This document shows, in pieces, positions 24,129 to 36,337 of a stretch of DNA of 64,000 nucleotides. Under the pieces are notes generated by a model. That model made no database searches. It was not told the origin of the DNA and was given only the letters and a program-made list of their open reading frames with translations. Both the position numbers and the translations under genes were made by a program. Each line of letters starts with the position of its first letter. Position 1 is the first letter of the stretch. Source of the stretch: Periplaneta americana (taxonomy: Eukaryota > Arthropoda > Insecta > Blattodea > Blattidae); contig NC_091119.1 in NCBI RefSeq assembly GCF_040183065.1, forward strand, positions 63,536,392-63,600,391, given 5' to 3'.

Positions 24129-25594
24129 CAGGGGCGGCTTTCGAAGGGGGGCTGTGGAGCTGCAGCACCCCCAGACATTTGTGGCTCTTGTCTCGGTTTA
24201 TGCTGTGAAATACATTTATTATACAGTCTCTATTTAGCGGCTCGAATTTTTTTATAAAATTTCGCTCTCATTGACATGCACGCAATCGTTAGTGAAGTCA
24301 CTTCCTCCCCTGGTGTTGCAAGAGCGAAACCAGAGACAAGGACTATAGGATGAAGCCACTTCCTCCCCTGGAGCTGCCAGTCTCGTCTCGGATGCTTTGC
24401 GCGTTAGTTTTACCCCTCCCCCTGCTGCCCCTTGCCGCGAATCCAGAGTTTCCAGGCGCTGCAAAATTTGCAGCAGTTTGTCAGTAGCGCGCAGTTTTAA
24501 ATACATTTTCTTTAATGTTGTGAGTATAACAAGTGCAACAATGTTTAATTCTGTACAATATTTACAGTCTATTCAGTTCAGTACCTTAACAATTTAGGAG
24601 AAATGTGAAATTAAGTGCCCATCAGTTGAATCTCATAATGGAAAGAGCCGCTAAACAAAATACAAAGGCTCGCATATTTTTTGCTAATTTATCCAGTATC
24701 CCTGGTTTCTTCTCTCGATCTCCTTACAGTGTGTATTAGATTAATGTGTTTCAAAGACAATTCCATCAGCTGGGGCAACAAGATGGAGTTTAAAATAAGA
24801 ACAGTAAATGTTGTTCATGAGAAGAAGGAGCCATTGCTAGAATGTTTTCAAATCATAATGGAGTCTGAAACATCTAACATCACAATAAATGAGGCAAGCA
24901 CGGAACAGTACACAGTTGAGCAGCGAGATCTGTGAAAATGAAAACCCTAAAAAGCGTCGTAAGGTCGAAGAGATTCAGACAAGGGTTGCAGCAGCCAAAG
25001 AAGTGTGTAGCCTCATTATCACACAAGCTAACACCCGATTCCAGATCATAGATCATCCGATATTATCTTCTCTTCTGTGTCAAGAAAAATTGGAATGCTA
25101 TAAGAGCTCATTTCCTGAAAATGACCTAAATGTATGTGTGAAGCTTTTTCCAATGTTCGATAAAGACAAACTAAAAACGGAACTCACTATGTTGTATCAG
25201 AGACAAGAATTCAGAAATATCAGTGACGCAGTCAAGCTCTTGCAGTTTCTTCTATCTGAGAACTTGCAGGTCTCATTTTCAGAAGTTGTGAAACTACTAC
25301 GCATAGCTATCACCATACCAATGACAACTTCCGAACCAGAACGTTGCTTTTCATGTTTGAAGAGAGTCAAATCCTACCTTAGAAATACGATGAGAGAAGA
25401 GAGACTGACCGCATTAGCTATGTTTTCCATTGTAAAGACTATGTTAAACGACATACCGGATTTTAATAAGAAGATGATTCAAAAGTCTGCAACCTACAAG
25501 ACAAGGCGCATGGAACTAATCTTTAAATAAAATAAGTTGCTTGGTTACTTTTTGTATGCAGCCCCCTTAATTCAATACCCACGACCCGCCACTG
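24129..25594 (+). mobile_element. hAT transposon (ZMYM1-like), internally deleted, with 8-bp target duplication
   Basis: Exact direct repeats TATTTAGG lie at 24121-24128 and 25595-25602. The ends are imperfect inverted repeats: CAGGGGCGGCTTTCGAAGGG on the left, and CAGTGGCGGGTCGTGGGTAT on the right when reverse-complemented. It keeps the C-terminal part of the transposase on the plus strand. Related left-end sequence occurs at 61275. Confidence 0.9.
24889..25530 (+). CDS. hAT transposase C-terminal half (dimerisation domain)
   Basis: A 213-codon open frame reads AAAKEVCSLIITQANTRFQI, then FPMFDKDKLKTELTMLYQRQ, and ends with the hAT dimerisation region: LLRIAITIPMTTSEPERCFS followed by LKRVKSYLRNTMREERLTAL. 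A preceding open piece (24780-24935) resembles the segment just upstream of it. The catalytic N-terminal two thirds are absent, so it cannot act alone. It is intact over this stretch and lies inside a kinesin intron on the same strand. Confidence 0.85.
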   Translation: MRQARNSTQLSSEICENENPKKRRKVEEIQTRVAAAKEVCSLIITQANTRFQIIDHPILSSLLCQEKLECYKSSFPENDLNVCVKLFPMFDKDKLKTELTMLYQRQEFRNISDAVKLLQFLLSENLQVSFSEVVKLLRIAITIPMTTSEPERCFSCLKRVKSYLRNTMREERLTALAMFSIVKTMLNDIPDFNKKMIQKSATYKTRRMELIFK

Positions 25595-25795
25595 TATTTA
25601 GGGCTTAATGCGTGCATATAAATCTGTCTCTGTAAAGCAGGAATACTAACCTGGATTTTTTTCCTGTTATTTTAAATCTAAAAACTGTTACATGTCAACC
25701 TGAAATAGCTCAAGAAAATTTTCAAAATTTAACTAAAACTATATGTAATTAATAAACTAAAGTTGCAAATCTGGCTTTCAGGTATAGCTCCTTCT

Positions 25796-26262
25796 GAAGC
25801 TGATTTGAATAATTTCAAGGGACCGGATATTGAATCCGGGACCTTTGGCTGAGTGCACCAATGCTCTACTGATTGAGCTACCCAAGAACATACCACATGC
25901 CGGCTCAATTTTTTCCTCTTTATATCCACATACCTCAAGCGGGCTGACAAGACTTCAAAACCCAACATTGAGATCACACAAACTCTGTGTCACTTAAATT
26001 TTTCACCTGAAATTATTCAAAACAGCTTCACCTGAAAGCCACATTTGCATAATTTACGTCACTGTTCGTTAACAGAAAACCATAATTTAAGTGACACAGA
26101 GTTTATGTGTTGGGTTTTTTATGTATTGTCAGCCTGTATGTGTATATAAAGAGAAAAATTGAGCCGGTGTGTGGTACGTTCCTGTGTAGCTCAGTTGGAA
26201 GAGCATTGGTCCACTCAGCTAACGGTCTTGGGTTCGATACCCAGTCCCAGAACAATTTTTCC
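25796..26262. repeat. foldback pair of tRNA-derived units
   Basis: Two arms of roughly 180-205 bp (25796-26001 and 26085-26262) are imperfect reverse complements around an 83-bp spacer. Each arm carries a tRNA-like unit pointing outward: minus strand about 25893-25820 (GGTAGCTCAATCAGTAGAGC, B box GGATTCAATATCC) and plus strand about 26183-26256 (GTAGCTCAGTTGGAAGAGC, B box GGTTCGATACC). The shared part upstream of each tRNA unit (phrases 'aaattgagccgg', 'ttaagtgacacagagttt') faces inward. Divergent SINEs or one foldback element are both possible. Confidence 0.8.
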
Positions 26263-26468
26263 TTCGAAATTATTTAAACTAAAGTTGTTTGACTGTATAT
26301 TGCTTTAAACATAACTTCCTGATGATCACCAAGTAATTCATGTGATTATTGCCCACTGATTGTTTTGTATGCAGGGGATTGTATAGTTTATCATTAGCAG
26401 ATGTACCTATGTTCCTGTAAATACGTTTTGGAGACATTGTTCTCGTTATATTTTGTGTGTGAAATTGA

Positions 26469-26615
<147 letters not shown>

Positions 26616-26686
26616 TAAAAATTTGTATAAGATTACTTGATATAAAAAAAATAAACTTTCTTTTATAAAGCATAGTTATATCACAG

Positions 26687-26856
26687 TCTAGTATATACAG
26701 TCACGAAGCTTGAGTTGATGAGGGTATTAGGAACAATAGATTGTGCAGGTAGTATTTTGCATTGTCTGTAATCAGGCGATAGTAGCGATCCTAGTGGTTA
26801 GCAACTATGCACATTTACTACGTATTGAGCTTCGTAACTGTATATACTTGACTGTA
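26687..26856. mobile_element. short MITE
   Basis: The inverted ends are CTAGTATATACAGTCACGAA on the left and, reverse-complemented on the right, CAAGTATATACAGTTACGAA followed by GCT in both. About 170 bp long and non-coding. It starts 74 bp after the end of kinesin homology. Confidence 0.75.
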
Positions 26857-26859
26857 GTT

Positions 26860-27455
26860 ATATGTTAATGAAATAAAATGTTGAAATGTATATTCTCTTT
26901 TTCTTACAAGTGCAATGGATTTATAATCTTTTATATGTGGATTAATTTTACTATAAATAGTATTTATGTTAAGGGAAATTTTTAGTTTATTTATTGTTTT
27001 CATTATGTTAGTTGTTTTTGTTATGGTGGTTTTGCTTATGCAGTCTCATGAGGCAGCATATGATTAATATTCACTAGAGGAAGTACTGATATCAGACGTT
27101 TTCTTAAACATATTTGCTAGTTGAATCCATTCATACTGATTGAGAAACTACAGAACTGTGGCTATAATGTTCAAGAAAATTGGTTTGGCTATAAAACTTG
27201 GGTTATGGATTAACAGCTAGGGTACTGTATGTTTTTTCATATTCATCAAGGCTGTACTAAAAATATTAATATGCTTGGGCTCGAAGAATCTATCACTTAT
27301 TACTTTGTGAGACAACAAACAGAAATTCCCAAAATCAACTCTTTGTAGTGGTAAGTACTTCGATAATTTTTTACAGCTGCTAAATTCATCTGTGCCCTAG
27401 GAAATGACAACTTCAGCGTTATTGGTACTGTAACAGAAAATAAAACTGATAATTT
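26860..27455. other. AT-rich, nothing recognised
   Basis: Intergenic DNA with no coding or repeat signature. Confidence 0.45.
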
Positions 27456-27457
27456 CT

Positions 27458-27880
27458 CATCGGCGATGTATGCAATGGAGAGGAAAGGAACTGGCCAACC
27501 TACCCCTTTATTTCCTGGCCTAGTTATCTCATAAGTGTCGACACCTGTGGAGTAACGGTTAGCGCATCTGGCCGAGAAACCAGGTAACCAGAGTTCGAAT
27601 CCTGGTCGAGAAAAGCTACCTGGTTGAGATTTCTTCTGGGATTTTCCCTCAACCCAATTTGAGCAAATGCTGGGTAACTTTCGGTGCTGGACCCCGGACT
27701 GGCATTATCACTGGCATTATCACCTTCATCTTATTCAGATGCTAAATAACCTGAGATGTTGATACAGCGTCGTAAAATAACCTACTAAAAAAATCTCAGA
27801 AGTGGTGCCTTGTTGGTATCACTTATGAGGTTCAGACCTATCTTAGGACAGTTGACTAAACAACAGCAATTTCCCATTGA
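27458..27880 (+). repeat. dispersed repeat split by a SINE; second copy at 29508-29640
   Basis: The flanks at 27458-27537 (phrase 'cgatgtatgcaatgga') and 27805-27880 (phrase 'gacagttgactaaacaaca') together match the uninterrupted stretch 29508-29640. The SINE therefore inserted into an older repeat of unknown type. Confidence 0.7.
27538..27792 (+). mobile_element. tRNA-derived SINE
   Basis: Head with a tRNA-like segment (A box 'ggttagcgcatctgg', B box GTTCGAATCC), body containing 'ctggaccccggact', and end 'gtcgtaaaataacctac' plus an A run. Target duplications of 12 bp with one mismatch: ATCTCATAAGTG (27526-27537) and ATCTCAGAAGTG (27793-27804). The same family as 63378-63627. Confidence 0.88.
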
Positions 27881-28450
27881 CGGCATCCAACAGGTGAAGA
27901 AGAATATAGTTCGCAGAGTTTATGGATGTCTCATATGCAAAGAGAATAATATTGGGTCAACCTAGAGCATCCAACAGCCACTGAACGAATATTGCATACT
28001 TTTATCACTGCCAATGTGGTGCTATAAACTAATTTTCAATACTTTTATCACAACCACAACATATTTCAAATCTTATTGTACCATATATACAGGATGATTC
28101 AGACCACTCGTAACAGTAATTTATTTCGGAAACTAGTGCATTAAAATTTTCAAGACAAAAATATTTATGACTAAACCACATGTGAACTTTCACTTGAGCT
28201 TGATTTCATCAATCATCCCCAACAGGAAGTGGCGTATCACTTTCAAATTTTAAATGGGAGTCGAGTCAAATAGGATACCATTTGATAGAGCTCTTGAAAA
28301 CAAACAACTTTCATAGGAAACGTTTTTATTAATTCCTGCTCTTTCAATGAGAAAACGTACGAGATGGCAATACCATTAATATTGAGAAATGTTACAGGAA
28401 GAAAATATAAACAAGATACCGTTAGGTCCATTTAATTTTGACATAGTACA

Positions 28451-28632
28451 CACGCACAATTACCTGGCTGAGTATAGATCTGGTGGCCGGCAGCACCGTC
28501 AAGGGGTGAATATAAGTAAATTACCCCTTCCCCTTTGCTCGCCCAGCAGTGTTTCCTTTAGTCACCACAATACAGTACTTACAGTATGTATGGCCAGGTC
28601 TAGATGTACAATGCACTTAGCCAGGTAATAAG
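28451..28632. mobile_element. short inverted-repeat element (MITE)
   Basis: Ends 'ttacctggctgagtat' at 28459 and, reverse-complemented, 'ttacctggctaagtgc' at 28632, with further matching 'ctagacctgg' against 'atagatctgg'. Non-coding, about 180 bp. Confidence 0.6.
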
Positions 28633-28837
28633 CTCAGGTGGAATTGCCCAACAATTTAGGTCTACATTAAGAAGAAAGTGTTTTGTTTTCTCTGTATGTA
28701 CGTATGTACATTTTTGAAGCTTTGCAATTACTTTTGTGACTAATAAAATAAGTACCTAAACATTAAGAGTGATTACAAATACCTCTTACGTACTACAAAC
28801 AGTAATGATTTACACAAATCAAGAAGGTTCTGATATG

Positions 28838-29410
28838 TTGATGATATTGGCGAATCTCGTAGAAACTTGCTGGCTGCTGAACATCTGTACCTGCAAAGTA
28901 CTCGTCAACCCTGGAATGTTTTCATGCATCTTGCAACTCGTGTACAAGCAACTGGACAGCTGCAGCCTGCCATAATCAAAATAGATGTAACAGATGACCT
29001 GTGCAAGACGAGAGATCTGCTGATGTCATTGTTGCCATTCTTGTCAATCCTCATGACTCTACCAGGAGAATTGCTAAGGAATCTGATATTAGACAACGGT
29101 GTGGAAGGTTCTGAATGGCAGTAAATACTATCCATACCACATCAATATGCACCAACAGCTTGAAGGAGAAGATTTTCAGAGTCTTGTGGTTTTCTGCAAT
29201 TGATTGTCAGGTAAAAACTGTCTGTTTCATTGCAGTATTCTTTGCACAGATGAAGCGACATTCAAGAGCAACGGCGATGTCAATAGCCATAATGCTCACT
29301 ACTGGTCTCAAGTCAGTCCTTTCTTAATACGTCTGCCACATGAATCTTACCAACACATCAGAAATTTATCGACACAGTCTGGATTTATTCAAGAAGTGAA
29401 TATTTTGTAA
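28838..29410 (+). pseudogene. Tc/IS630-type transposase remnant with DUF4817-like N-terminus
   Basis: At 28840-28975 the frame DDIGESRRNLLAAEHLYLQS resembles the N-terminal helix-turn-helix of insect IS630/Tc-like transposases (compare YGEVRNNSAAARIYAERFP at 13570). At 29140-29320 pieces FHCSILCTDEATFKSNGDVN then SHNAHYWSQ match the catalytic step 'ILFTDEATFxxxGxVNxHNxHYW'. The part between is mostly missing. Sequence near 28089 ('acaggatgattcag') may be the left terminus. Confidence 0.65.
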
Positions 29411-29640
29411 AAGGATTACAGGATCAAATGCGCCACAAAAAAATAAATTAAACGGTTTTCACCGAAATCACCGGAATTACCTCAGCACTAGTTTCCATTA
29501 GTATTCAGTGATGTATGCAATGGAAAGGGGGAAAGGAACTGGTCACTCTAGCTCATTATTTCTTGGCTTAGTTGCTTTATGACATGAGTGATGCCTTATT
29601 GGCCTTCGGACACTTGACTAAACGACAGCTACAATAAGGC

Positions 29641-30125
<485 letters not shown>

Positions 30126-30379
30126 TTATTCGTTCCATAATATTCTTACATTTGCTTTATAGCATAGAATAAAGAACATGTCCAATTCTTACATTTAACA
30201 ATAAAATGCAATACATATAAAATGCAAATATGAAATAGGTACAGAATTAATACCTTAATGACAATAATATTTTATACAATGTAATATGTTTACCATTTAA
30301 TAGTATTATAGTATTTACACAGTACTGTGAAATGTCAAGAATTCATCTACAGAATAGAAAGTGTGAGATATTAAGTAGC

Positions 30380-31938
30380 CTAATTTTTTAGTTTTACCTT
30401 AAATAATGCAAGGTTTTGGCTATGATTCTTAATGTCTTCAGGAAGACTATTGAACATTTTTATCGCCATGTAACGTACTCCCCTTAGATAGCATGATAAA
30501 TTTGATGATGGCGTATGAAAATCATTCCTTTTGCGGGTATTTATACTATGTATGGCTGAGTTAATTGGAAAATTTTCTTTATTACATAAGAGGAAATTTA
30601 TTGTAGAGTATATGTATTGATTTGTTAAGGTTAGAATCTCTAATTTTTTTTTAAAATAATCTACATGATTCTCTAGCCTTTGCTCCAACTATTATTCTAA
30701 TGGCTCTTTTTTGTAGTAAGAATATATTTTTACTATCTGCAGAATTTCCCCAAAATATTATTCCATAGGACATAATGGAATGAAAATAGGCAAAATATAT
30801 TGTCTTTAAGATATTGCTGTTTAGAAATTGTTGTAACGACCTAATTGCGAAGCATGCTAAGCTAAGTTTGGGGGTTATTTCTTTGAATGATTTTTCCAAT
30901 TTATTGTATTATTAATATGCAGACCAAGAAATTTGGTTGTTGATGTTTCTAGTAGAGGTATATTGTTGATAGTTGTGTCCAATGTTTCAGAGATTAAATT
31001 TGAAGTGGCTTTAAATTGAATTATGTTAGTTTTATTAATGTTTAATGCTAGTTTATTGGTTGTAAACCAGTCATAAATTTTAAGGAGAATTGTTTCTGTT
31101 TTATATTTGAATGTGGCAAAGTTCTTGTCTGTAATTATAATACTTGTGTCATCTGCAAATAGTATAGGATAACCTATTCCTTTTATTATGGGGCCAAGGT
31201 CATTTATAAAAATTAGAAAAAGAAGAGGCTCTAATATAGATCCTTGTGGGACCCCTGTGTGAACATTTCCCCATGTTGAAGTAGATTTAAAGGAGTTATT
31301 AAATGCGTTGATTTCCACTTTTTGTTTTCTGTTTAGGAGATATGACTCAAACCACTGATATGCTATGCCTTTAATACCATAGTATTCTAATTTTTGTAGT
31401 AGAATTTTATGGTTAATACAATCAAAAGCTTTGGAGAGATCACAGAATATTCCTCCTACTTGTAATTTTTTATTAATAGCTTCCAGAATTTTATCAGTTA
31501 AATTAAACGTCGCTTGCTCAGTTGATTTATTCTTTCTGAATCCAAATTGTTCCGGAATGAGAATGTTGTATCTATCAAGATGATATACTCTCTTATATAT
31601 AACTTTTTCGAAGACCTTTGAGAAGACTGGTAGAAGGGATATGGGCCTGTAGTTTTCGGGCGAGGTTCTGTCCCCTTTCTTGAATAAAGGAATAACAACT
31701 GAATATTTCAGTCGCACTGGAAATACACCATTAAACATTGAAAAGTTACATAAATAAGACAGGGGCTTGGCTATTATTTGTGAACTGGCTTTTAATATTT
31801 TATTAGTAATTTCATCATATCCCGAGGAATTTTTAGACTTTAATTGCTTTAGAATTGTAATTATTTCTCGTGAATTTGTTGGAAAAATTTGAATATTTGG
31901 GAAAGTTACAGGAATAGATATTTTCAAACAATCGATGG

Positions 31939-32036
<98 letters not shown>

Positions 32037-32485
32037 TGTGGGATATTTAGGTTATCAGTTATTGAGAGAAAATGATTGTTGAATATGTTCGCAACTTCTG
32101 TTGCATCTGATGTTTTTCTATTATCTGTTACAAGAGTGTAACCTTGTTCTTTACTTCTACACTTTCCACTTTCTTTTTTTATTATGTTCCAAGTTGTTTT
32201 GATTTTATTATTCGAGTTTAGAATAATTCCGTTATAGTAAAGTTCTTTGGCTTTTAAGATTACTTTGTGTAATATTTTAGAGTACTTTTCAAAGTGAGCT
32301 ATTAATTTGGGGTTATTACTATTTCTATTTTGAATATAGAGAGACTTCTTAGTTTTACAAGAGATTTTTATGCCTTGTGTAATCCAATTGTTTTTAGATG
32401 TTTGAGAATTTTCGTACTTTACAGGAAAACTGGATTCAAAGATATTTAAGAATATATTATGAAACACATTGAATTTACTAATCAT
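30380..32485 (-). pseudogene. LINE ORF2 with in-frame poly-Asn insert
   Basis: The main open part (32485-30875, 536 codons) includes the reverse transcriptase: SGYDEITNKILKASSQIIAK, NYRPISLLPVFSKVFEKVIY, QFGFRKNKSTEQATFNL, FCDLSKAFDCINHKILLQKL, GVPQGSILEPLLFLIFINDL, and the catalytic FADDTSII. Between endonuclease and reverse transcriptase lies a run of about 33 Asn codons with one Asp, from an (ATT)n expansion at 31939-32034 that keeps the frame. Frame changes near 30890 and 30670 separate the C-terminal pieces, so the protein is not whole. Confidence 0.88.
31937..32036. repeat. (ATT)n microsatellite inside the LINE ORF
   Basis: Uninterrupted ATT units except for one ATC. On the coding (minus) strand they are Asn codons. 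Confidence 0.95.
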
Positions 32486-32894
32486 ATCACCATTATCATA
32501 TACTGATTCCCATGTTTCATTTTTTAGTTTAGCTTCGAAGTCCTTTAAAGATTCTTCATTTATGACCCTTAACTTAAATTTATTCGGGTGTTTTGATGCA
32601 GGAATGCTATCGTTTCTTTTTATTAGTTGAGAATCATAGTCTGAAAGACCATTTATAATGGGAACTGTCCGGTAACTATCTAATCTATCTTTCCTTATAA
32701 TTATATTATCAATTGCAGAAATCGCTCCTTTTTGTATTCTAGTTGGAAAATTGACTGTATGTATTAAATTGAAGGTTGCTAATAATGTGTTAAATTCCTC
32801 TTTTTTAGTGTTCTCAGTGAGATAGTCAATATTTAACCATAAAATTTACTTAGTCTTACGTTAAAAAAGTGTAAAATTGTTAAAAAAAAAAAAA

Positions 32895-33300
32895 AGACAT
32901 ATACCTTCGACAGACTGCCCGTTTCAACGCTATGTCACGTCATTCTTCAGTGTCTCTTGAACCACTGGTGATCTTGACTCTGCGATGTGCAGTTGTCGAT
33001 GGTAGGGGTGGGGGTGTGTTGTTCCTATGGTGGGGGCTGGCTGTTTGTGTGTTATGATCAAGAGGAGTAGAATATTTCTACTCCTCTTGGTTATGATGTA
33101 TTGTGACGTCGAATAATGTGTGTGTATTGAACTGCAATTGTGTGTTAAGTATATATTGTGGGTATGCTATTGTATTCTTATATATTTCGTACTGTTCTAG
33201 GATGTTTAATTGTGAACTTTTTGGTGTGATGTGTAAAATTTCCATATCTGTTTCTATATTATTGTAGTCATGATTATTGTTGATAATGTGGTCTGCCAAC
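32895..33300 (-). mobile_element. Penelope-like element, 3' fragment
   Basis: The minus strand reads ADHIINNNHDYNNIETDMEI then LHITPKSSQLNILEQYEIYK, a pattern I associate with the C-terminal part of Penelope-like retroelement proteins. It is followed by non-coding 3' sequence with the phrase 'agactgcccgtttcaacgc' at 32911-32929. It is a fragment and is interrupted by the hairpin at 33059-33089. Confidence 0.55.
33059..33089. repeat. inserted hairpin H1 (31 bp, 14-bp arms)
   Basis: Arm CAAGAGGAGTAGAA, loop 'tat', exact reverse complement. Flanked by GTTATGAT on both sides (33051-33058 and 33090-33097). Shares CAAGAGGAGT with hairpin H2 at 61864-61891. Confidence 0.88.
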
Positions 33301-33452
33301 TAGTCACTCATAACGAGTGCACCTGAGCACATGTGTGGACTTCGGTCCTATGTTCATAGCGGTTCATAGATGTAGTGCAAAGGGCGGCCACTAGAGGGAA
33401 CCCAAGAGTTGGAACTCAATCAGAGACGATTCTGTCCAGCGTCGGGCTTGTA

Positions 33453-33524
33453 TCCGGTGTGTCTTAGTGGATAAAGCATCAGCACGTAGAGCTGAAAACC
33501 CGGGTTCAAATCCCGGCGCCGGAG
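33453..33524 (+). tRNA. tRNA-like sequence, folds as a full cloverleaf, GTA at anticodon position
   Basis: Acceptor arms TCCGGTG and CGCCGGA pair over 7 bp with one G-T pair. The D arm is weak (ctt/aag). The anticodon stem TCAGC/GCTGA is perfect with loop ACGTAGA, giving GTA (Tyr-like) but with C instead of T at position 33. The variable loop is 4 nt and the T stem CCGGG/CCCGG is perfect with loop TTCAAAT. B box GGTTCAAATCC is present. There is no intron, although animal tRNA-Tyr genes usually have one, so it is more likely the head of a tRNA-derived repeat than a working tRNA gene. Confidence 0.5.
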
Positions 33525-34226
33525 AGAATTTTTCTCCGTTCCATTACTCTTTCATCGGGGTTATTAATGTTAATATTTATAATAATCATTATTATTTCTT
33601 ACAAACAGAAAAGTCAATACATAGGCCTAAGCATCAACACACTTCTATAGGTTTGGTAAAGCGTTGCTCAACTCAGTCTATAAAGTATGCAGCAATATAA
33701 AAAAGGGAAAGTATTTATTAACTCACCTAATGAAATCTAGTTGATCCTTCTGATAACACTTGCTAACACAAACAAAAAAAATGTCACAGTGTCTACGTAT
33801 TCATACATATTTACAGTCAAAATTTTGTAAACACTAACTAATACACAATGAAGAAGCCATCAACCTCTTCTTCTTCCTGTTGTTCGTCATTTGGTCCTGC
33901 CTTAGGATATAACACTGACTTGTCATTGATCTTAGCATGCGATGATAACAGGAGTCCATTCTGTGTGTTCGTAGCAATCTTATTACGTGGATTAATTTCT
34001 ATGCGGCAGGCTTTTCTTCCTCGTGGATGATTGGCACTCTTTGTCAGATGTATCAGAACTCAAGATGAAATCACAACACACTACACTAAACTGCACACAA
34101 AAGTTACATTTACTAAGTAGGTCCTATCTTAGTGGAACTCGACTGACTGTAAATCAGACACATGTAAGACTGTTTTCCTTATTTCCAGTATACTGACGAG
34201 GGAAGACGCCATAAAAGGAAATAAAC
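33525..34226. other. nothing recognised
   Basis: Possible body of a tRNA-derived repeat directly after the tRNA-like unit, then AT-rich DNA. Confidence 0.4.
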
Positions 34227-34579
34227 AATAATGAAAGATGAGACTCTCACATTTTAAAAACTGGACCTTCCCGGCCTTCCCACTCATATCTATCTCAGTG
34301 TCAATTTGTTGCGACATTTTGTGCAAAACATTGTAGGCCTAAACACGGTGTCATCGGAAGACTATTCGTAAAGTGCGGTATGTATGAAGATAGTTTAGAT
34401 TTTAGAACTTTAGACATAGCCCTTATTTTTTAGTAATAAATAGAACAGACGATCAATGTTATAATGTTTACAATGTTTTGCACAAAGTGTCGTAACAAGT
34501 GGACAATGAGATAGATATGCGTGGGAAGAGCCAAGTTTTTTTAATCTAAGAGGCTTAAGTTTCATTGTTATTTGAAGCC
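34227..34579. repeat. inverted repeat, about 115-bp arms
   Basis: The left arm (about 34227-34340) contains 'cattttgtgcaaaacattgta'-like sequence and 'cccactcatatctatctca'. The right arm (about 34470-34579) contains the reverse complement with differences ('acaatgttttgcacaaagtg', 'tgagatagatatgcgtggg'). Likely a MITE of unknown family. Confidence 0.65.
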
Positions 34580-34602
34580 GGAGTACGGTTATTTTTGCCG
34601 AG

Positions 34603-34770
34603 TAGGCAACCTCTAATAAAAACTCTGCTGTGTGCCGGGAAGTTCACAAACAGAGGAACTGTCAGGTTACTGGTTTACTTTTGTTAGGTAGGCGACCCCT
34701 AATAAACCGCCTGACGGGTGTCTGCAAATTCACGAGTACAGAAATCGTCAGGTAATAGGCGCTATTCACA
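34603..34770 (+). repeat. diverged tandem duplication, about 85-90 bp unit
   Basis: Two adjacent units share 'gtaggc(a/g)acc(t/c)ctaataaa', then 'gtgt(g/c)', 'ttcac', and '(t/c)gtcaggtta/taa'. The units are strongly diverged. Confidence 0.6.
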
Positions 34771-34959
34771 TAACAGGAAAATAAAACTGAAAATAGGAAT
34801 GCTACCCTTGCCATAAATGCAGGTCACATTGTTCAGAATTCAGTCTGTGACACAAAGTTTCAACCGGTATGTTTTCGTATTTTAATGAGGAAGTGAGGAA
34901 ATTCTGGTGGGTATTAGTATGACAAAATAAATTTGTTAAAAGAAAGTGTTTACACATGG

Positions 34960-35050
34960 TCGCTCGATCGGATCTCAATTCGGCTACATTTTGACATTCG
35001 GCTACGACCATTCTGCTACAAGCCTAGATCATAGCCTAGATCATATATAA
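34960..35050 (+). repeat. left member of a distant inverted repeat pair (partner 41926-41995)
   Basis: Contains 'caattcggctaca', 'gctacaagcctagatcatag' and 'gatcatatata'. At 41926-41995 the reverse complement occurs with differences ('tatatatgatctaggatcat', 'ccgaattcgg'). About 7 kb lies between them. Confidence 0.55.
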
Positions 35051-35159
35051 AACAGATCGCTCAAGCTTATGTTAAATTTGGACGCAACTGGAAAATAACG
35101 GACGCTATGCGTCGCTAGTGTCGAGAAATGAGCTTGCGATAACAAACACTAGATGGCAG

Positions 35160-36337
35160 AGTACCTGAAAAGTACATAGAGTAATACGACTGTGGGAAGA
35201 CTTTTTTACGTGATGCCACCTCCAAATTTCTTTCTCATTGTAAAGTGAGGTTATGTTACAATAAGACTTTGATGTGTCGTTAAATTGTAGCATACAGAAG
35301 CTTGTTTTACCCAAATTCATCAACACACATAGATGACATTTTGGTACATGGCTGATATAATGTTGTCTGCGTTCAATATATAAATCTGTCATCATTTGAT
35401 GTACGATAACTAATTGTTTTTAATTTTCAGTATACAATACCTCCCTAGCAACAACTATCACAAAATACTAAAAAGAGCAGATTTGTCTGCGTTTGTTGAA
35501 TGCACATCATGATGCTCACGAAAAGGCACTAATTTATTTTGTGTGACCAAGATTACAATTTTTGAATATGAAGGAAAAGCAGGTATCCCTCTTCTGAAAT
35601 TTATCCGAAAGGGGAAGAATTACAACTCCCTCCCCCTACACGTTTTCATTTTACAGGTGTATTATATGATGCGATATTGAAGCAGATAAATAATAACTGT
35701 ACATTTCTCGTCCACATTAAATTCAACGTGTTCATAACGTAGACCTGATATATTGCTTCATGTAGGCTACACAGCTGGCAGTGTTCTTTTTACAAATAAG
35801 CGGTCGTACTAATCATTTTCTTTTCATCTGAACTATTGCTAGAATATGCGTTTGTGTTTTTATTTGCTCTGTATGTTGTTAAATAACTACTGAACATCGT
35901 CTTTGTTTAACAAATTGTTCTAGTATTCGTTTCATATCAGTCTTACGGTATTGAATTATGTCCATAACGTGGGCGAGATATTATCAGGCTGGAAAATTCG
36001 CTCTGAATGCATTTTTTTTACACAATTTTCTAATTTTCAACAGATTTAAGATACCCCGTGCGGTTTCTCTGCCAATGCAGAGTTAATTGCAATATACGGT
36101 AATTCTGTTATTTTCCTGACACTTTTATATCCGTTCTCATAAACGTACGGATTTAGATTCTTTACCCTACTGTAGGTATTTTGCTCTCTACAAATCATCG
36201 TTAGTCAAATGAAATAGCCTATAATAGTTGTTTGTAACGAATTAGTAGACAACCTCAATCCCTCCTGACCGCCTCCCTTACGAATTTCTTTCTCACTTTA
36301 ATCAAATTTACTTTATACTGGTCCTTAAATTACTGAA
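35160..36337. other. nothing recognised
   Basis: AT-rich intergenic DNA. No open frame with a recognisable protein. Confidence 0.45.

Noticed and set aside
26820-26990. Possible missing kinesin exons between 26.6 and 45 kb.
   Set aside because: No frame with SFIGE, CMIAMISP or LNTLRYADR was seen on the plus strand; open stretches there belong to transposons or are unrecognised.
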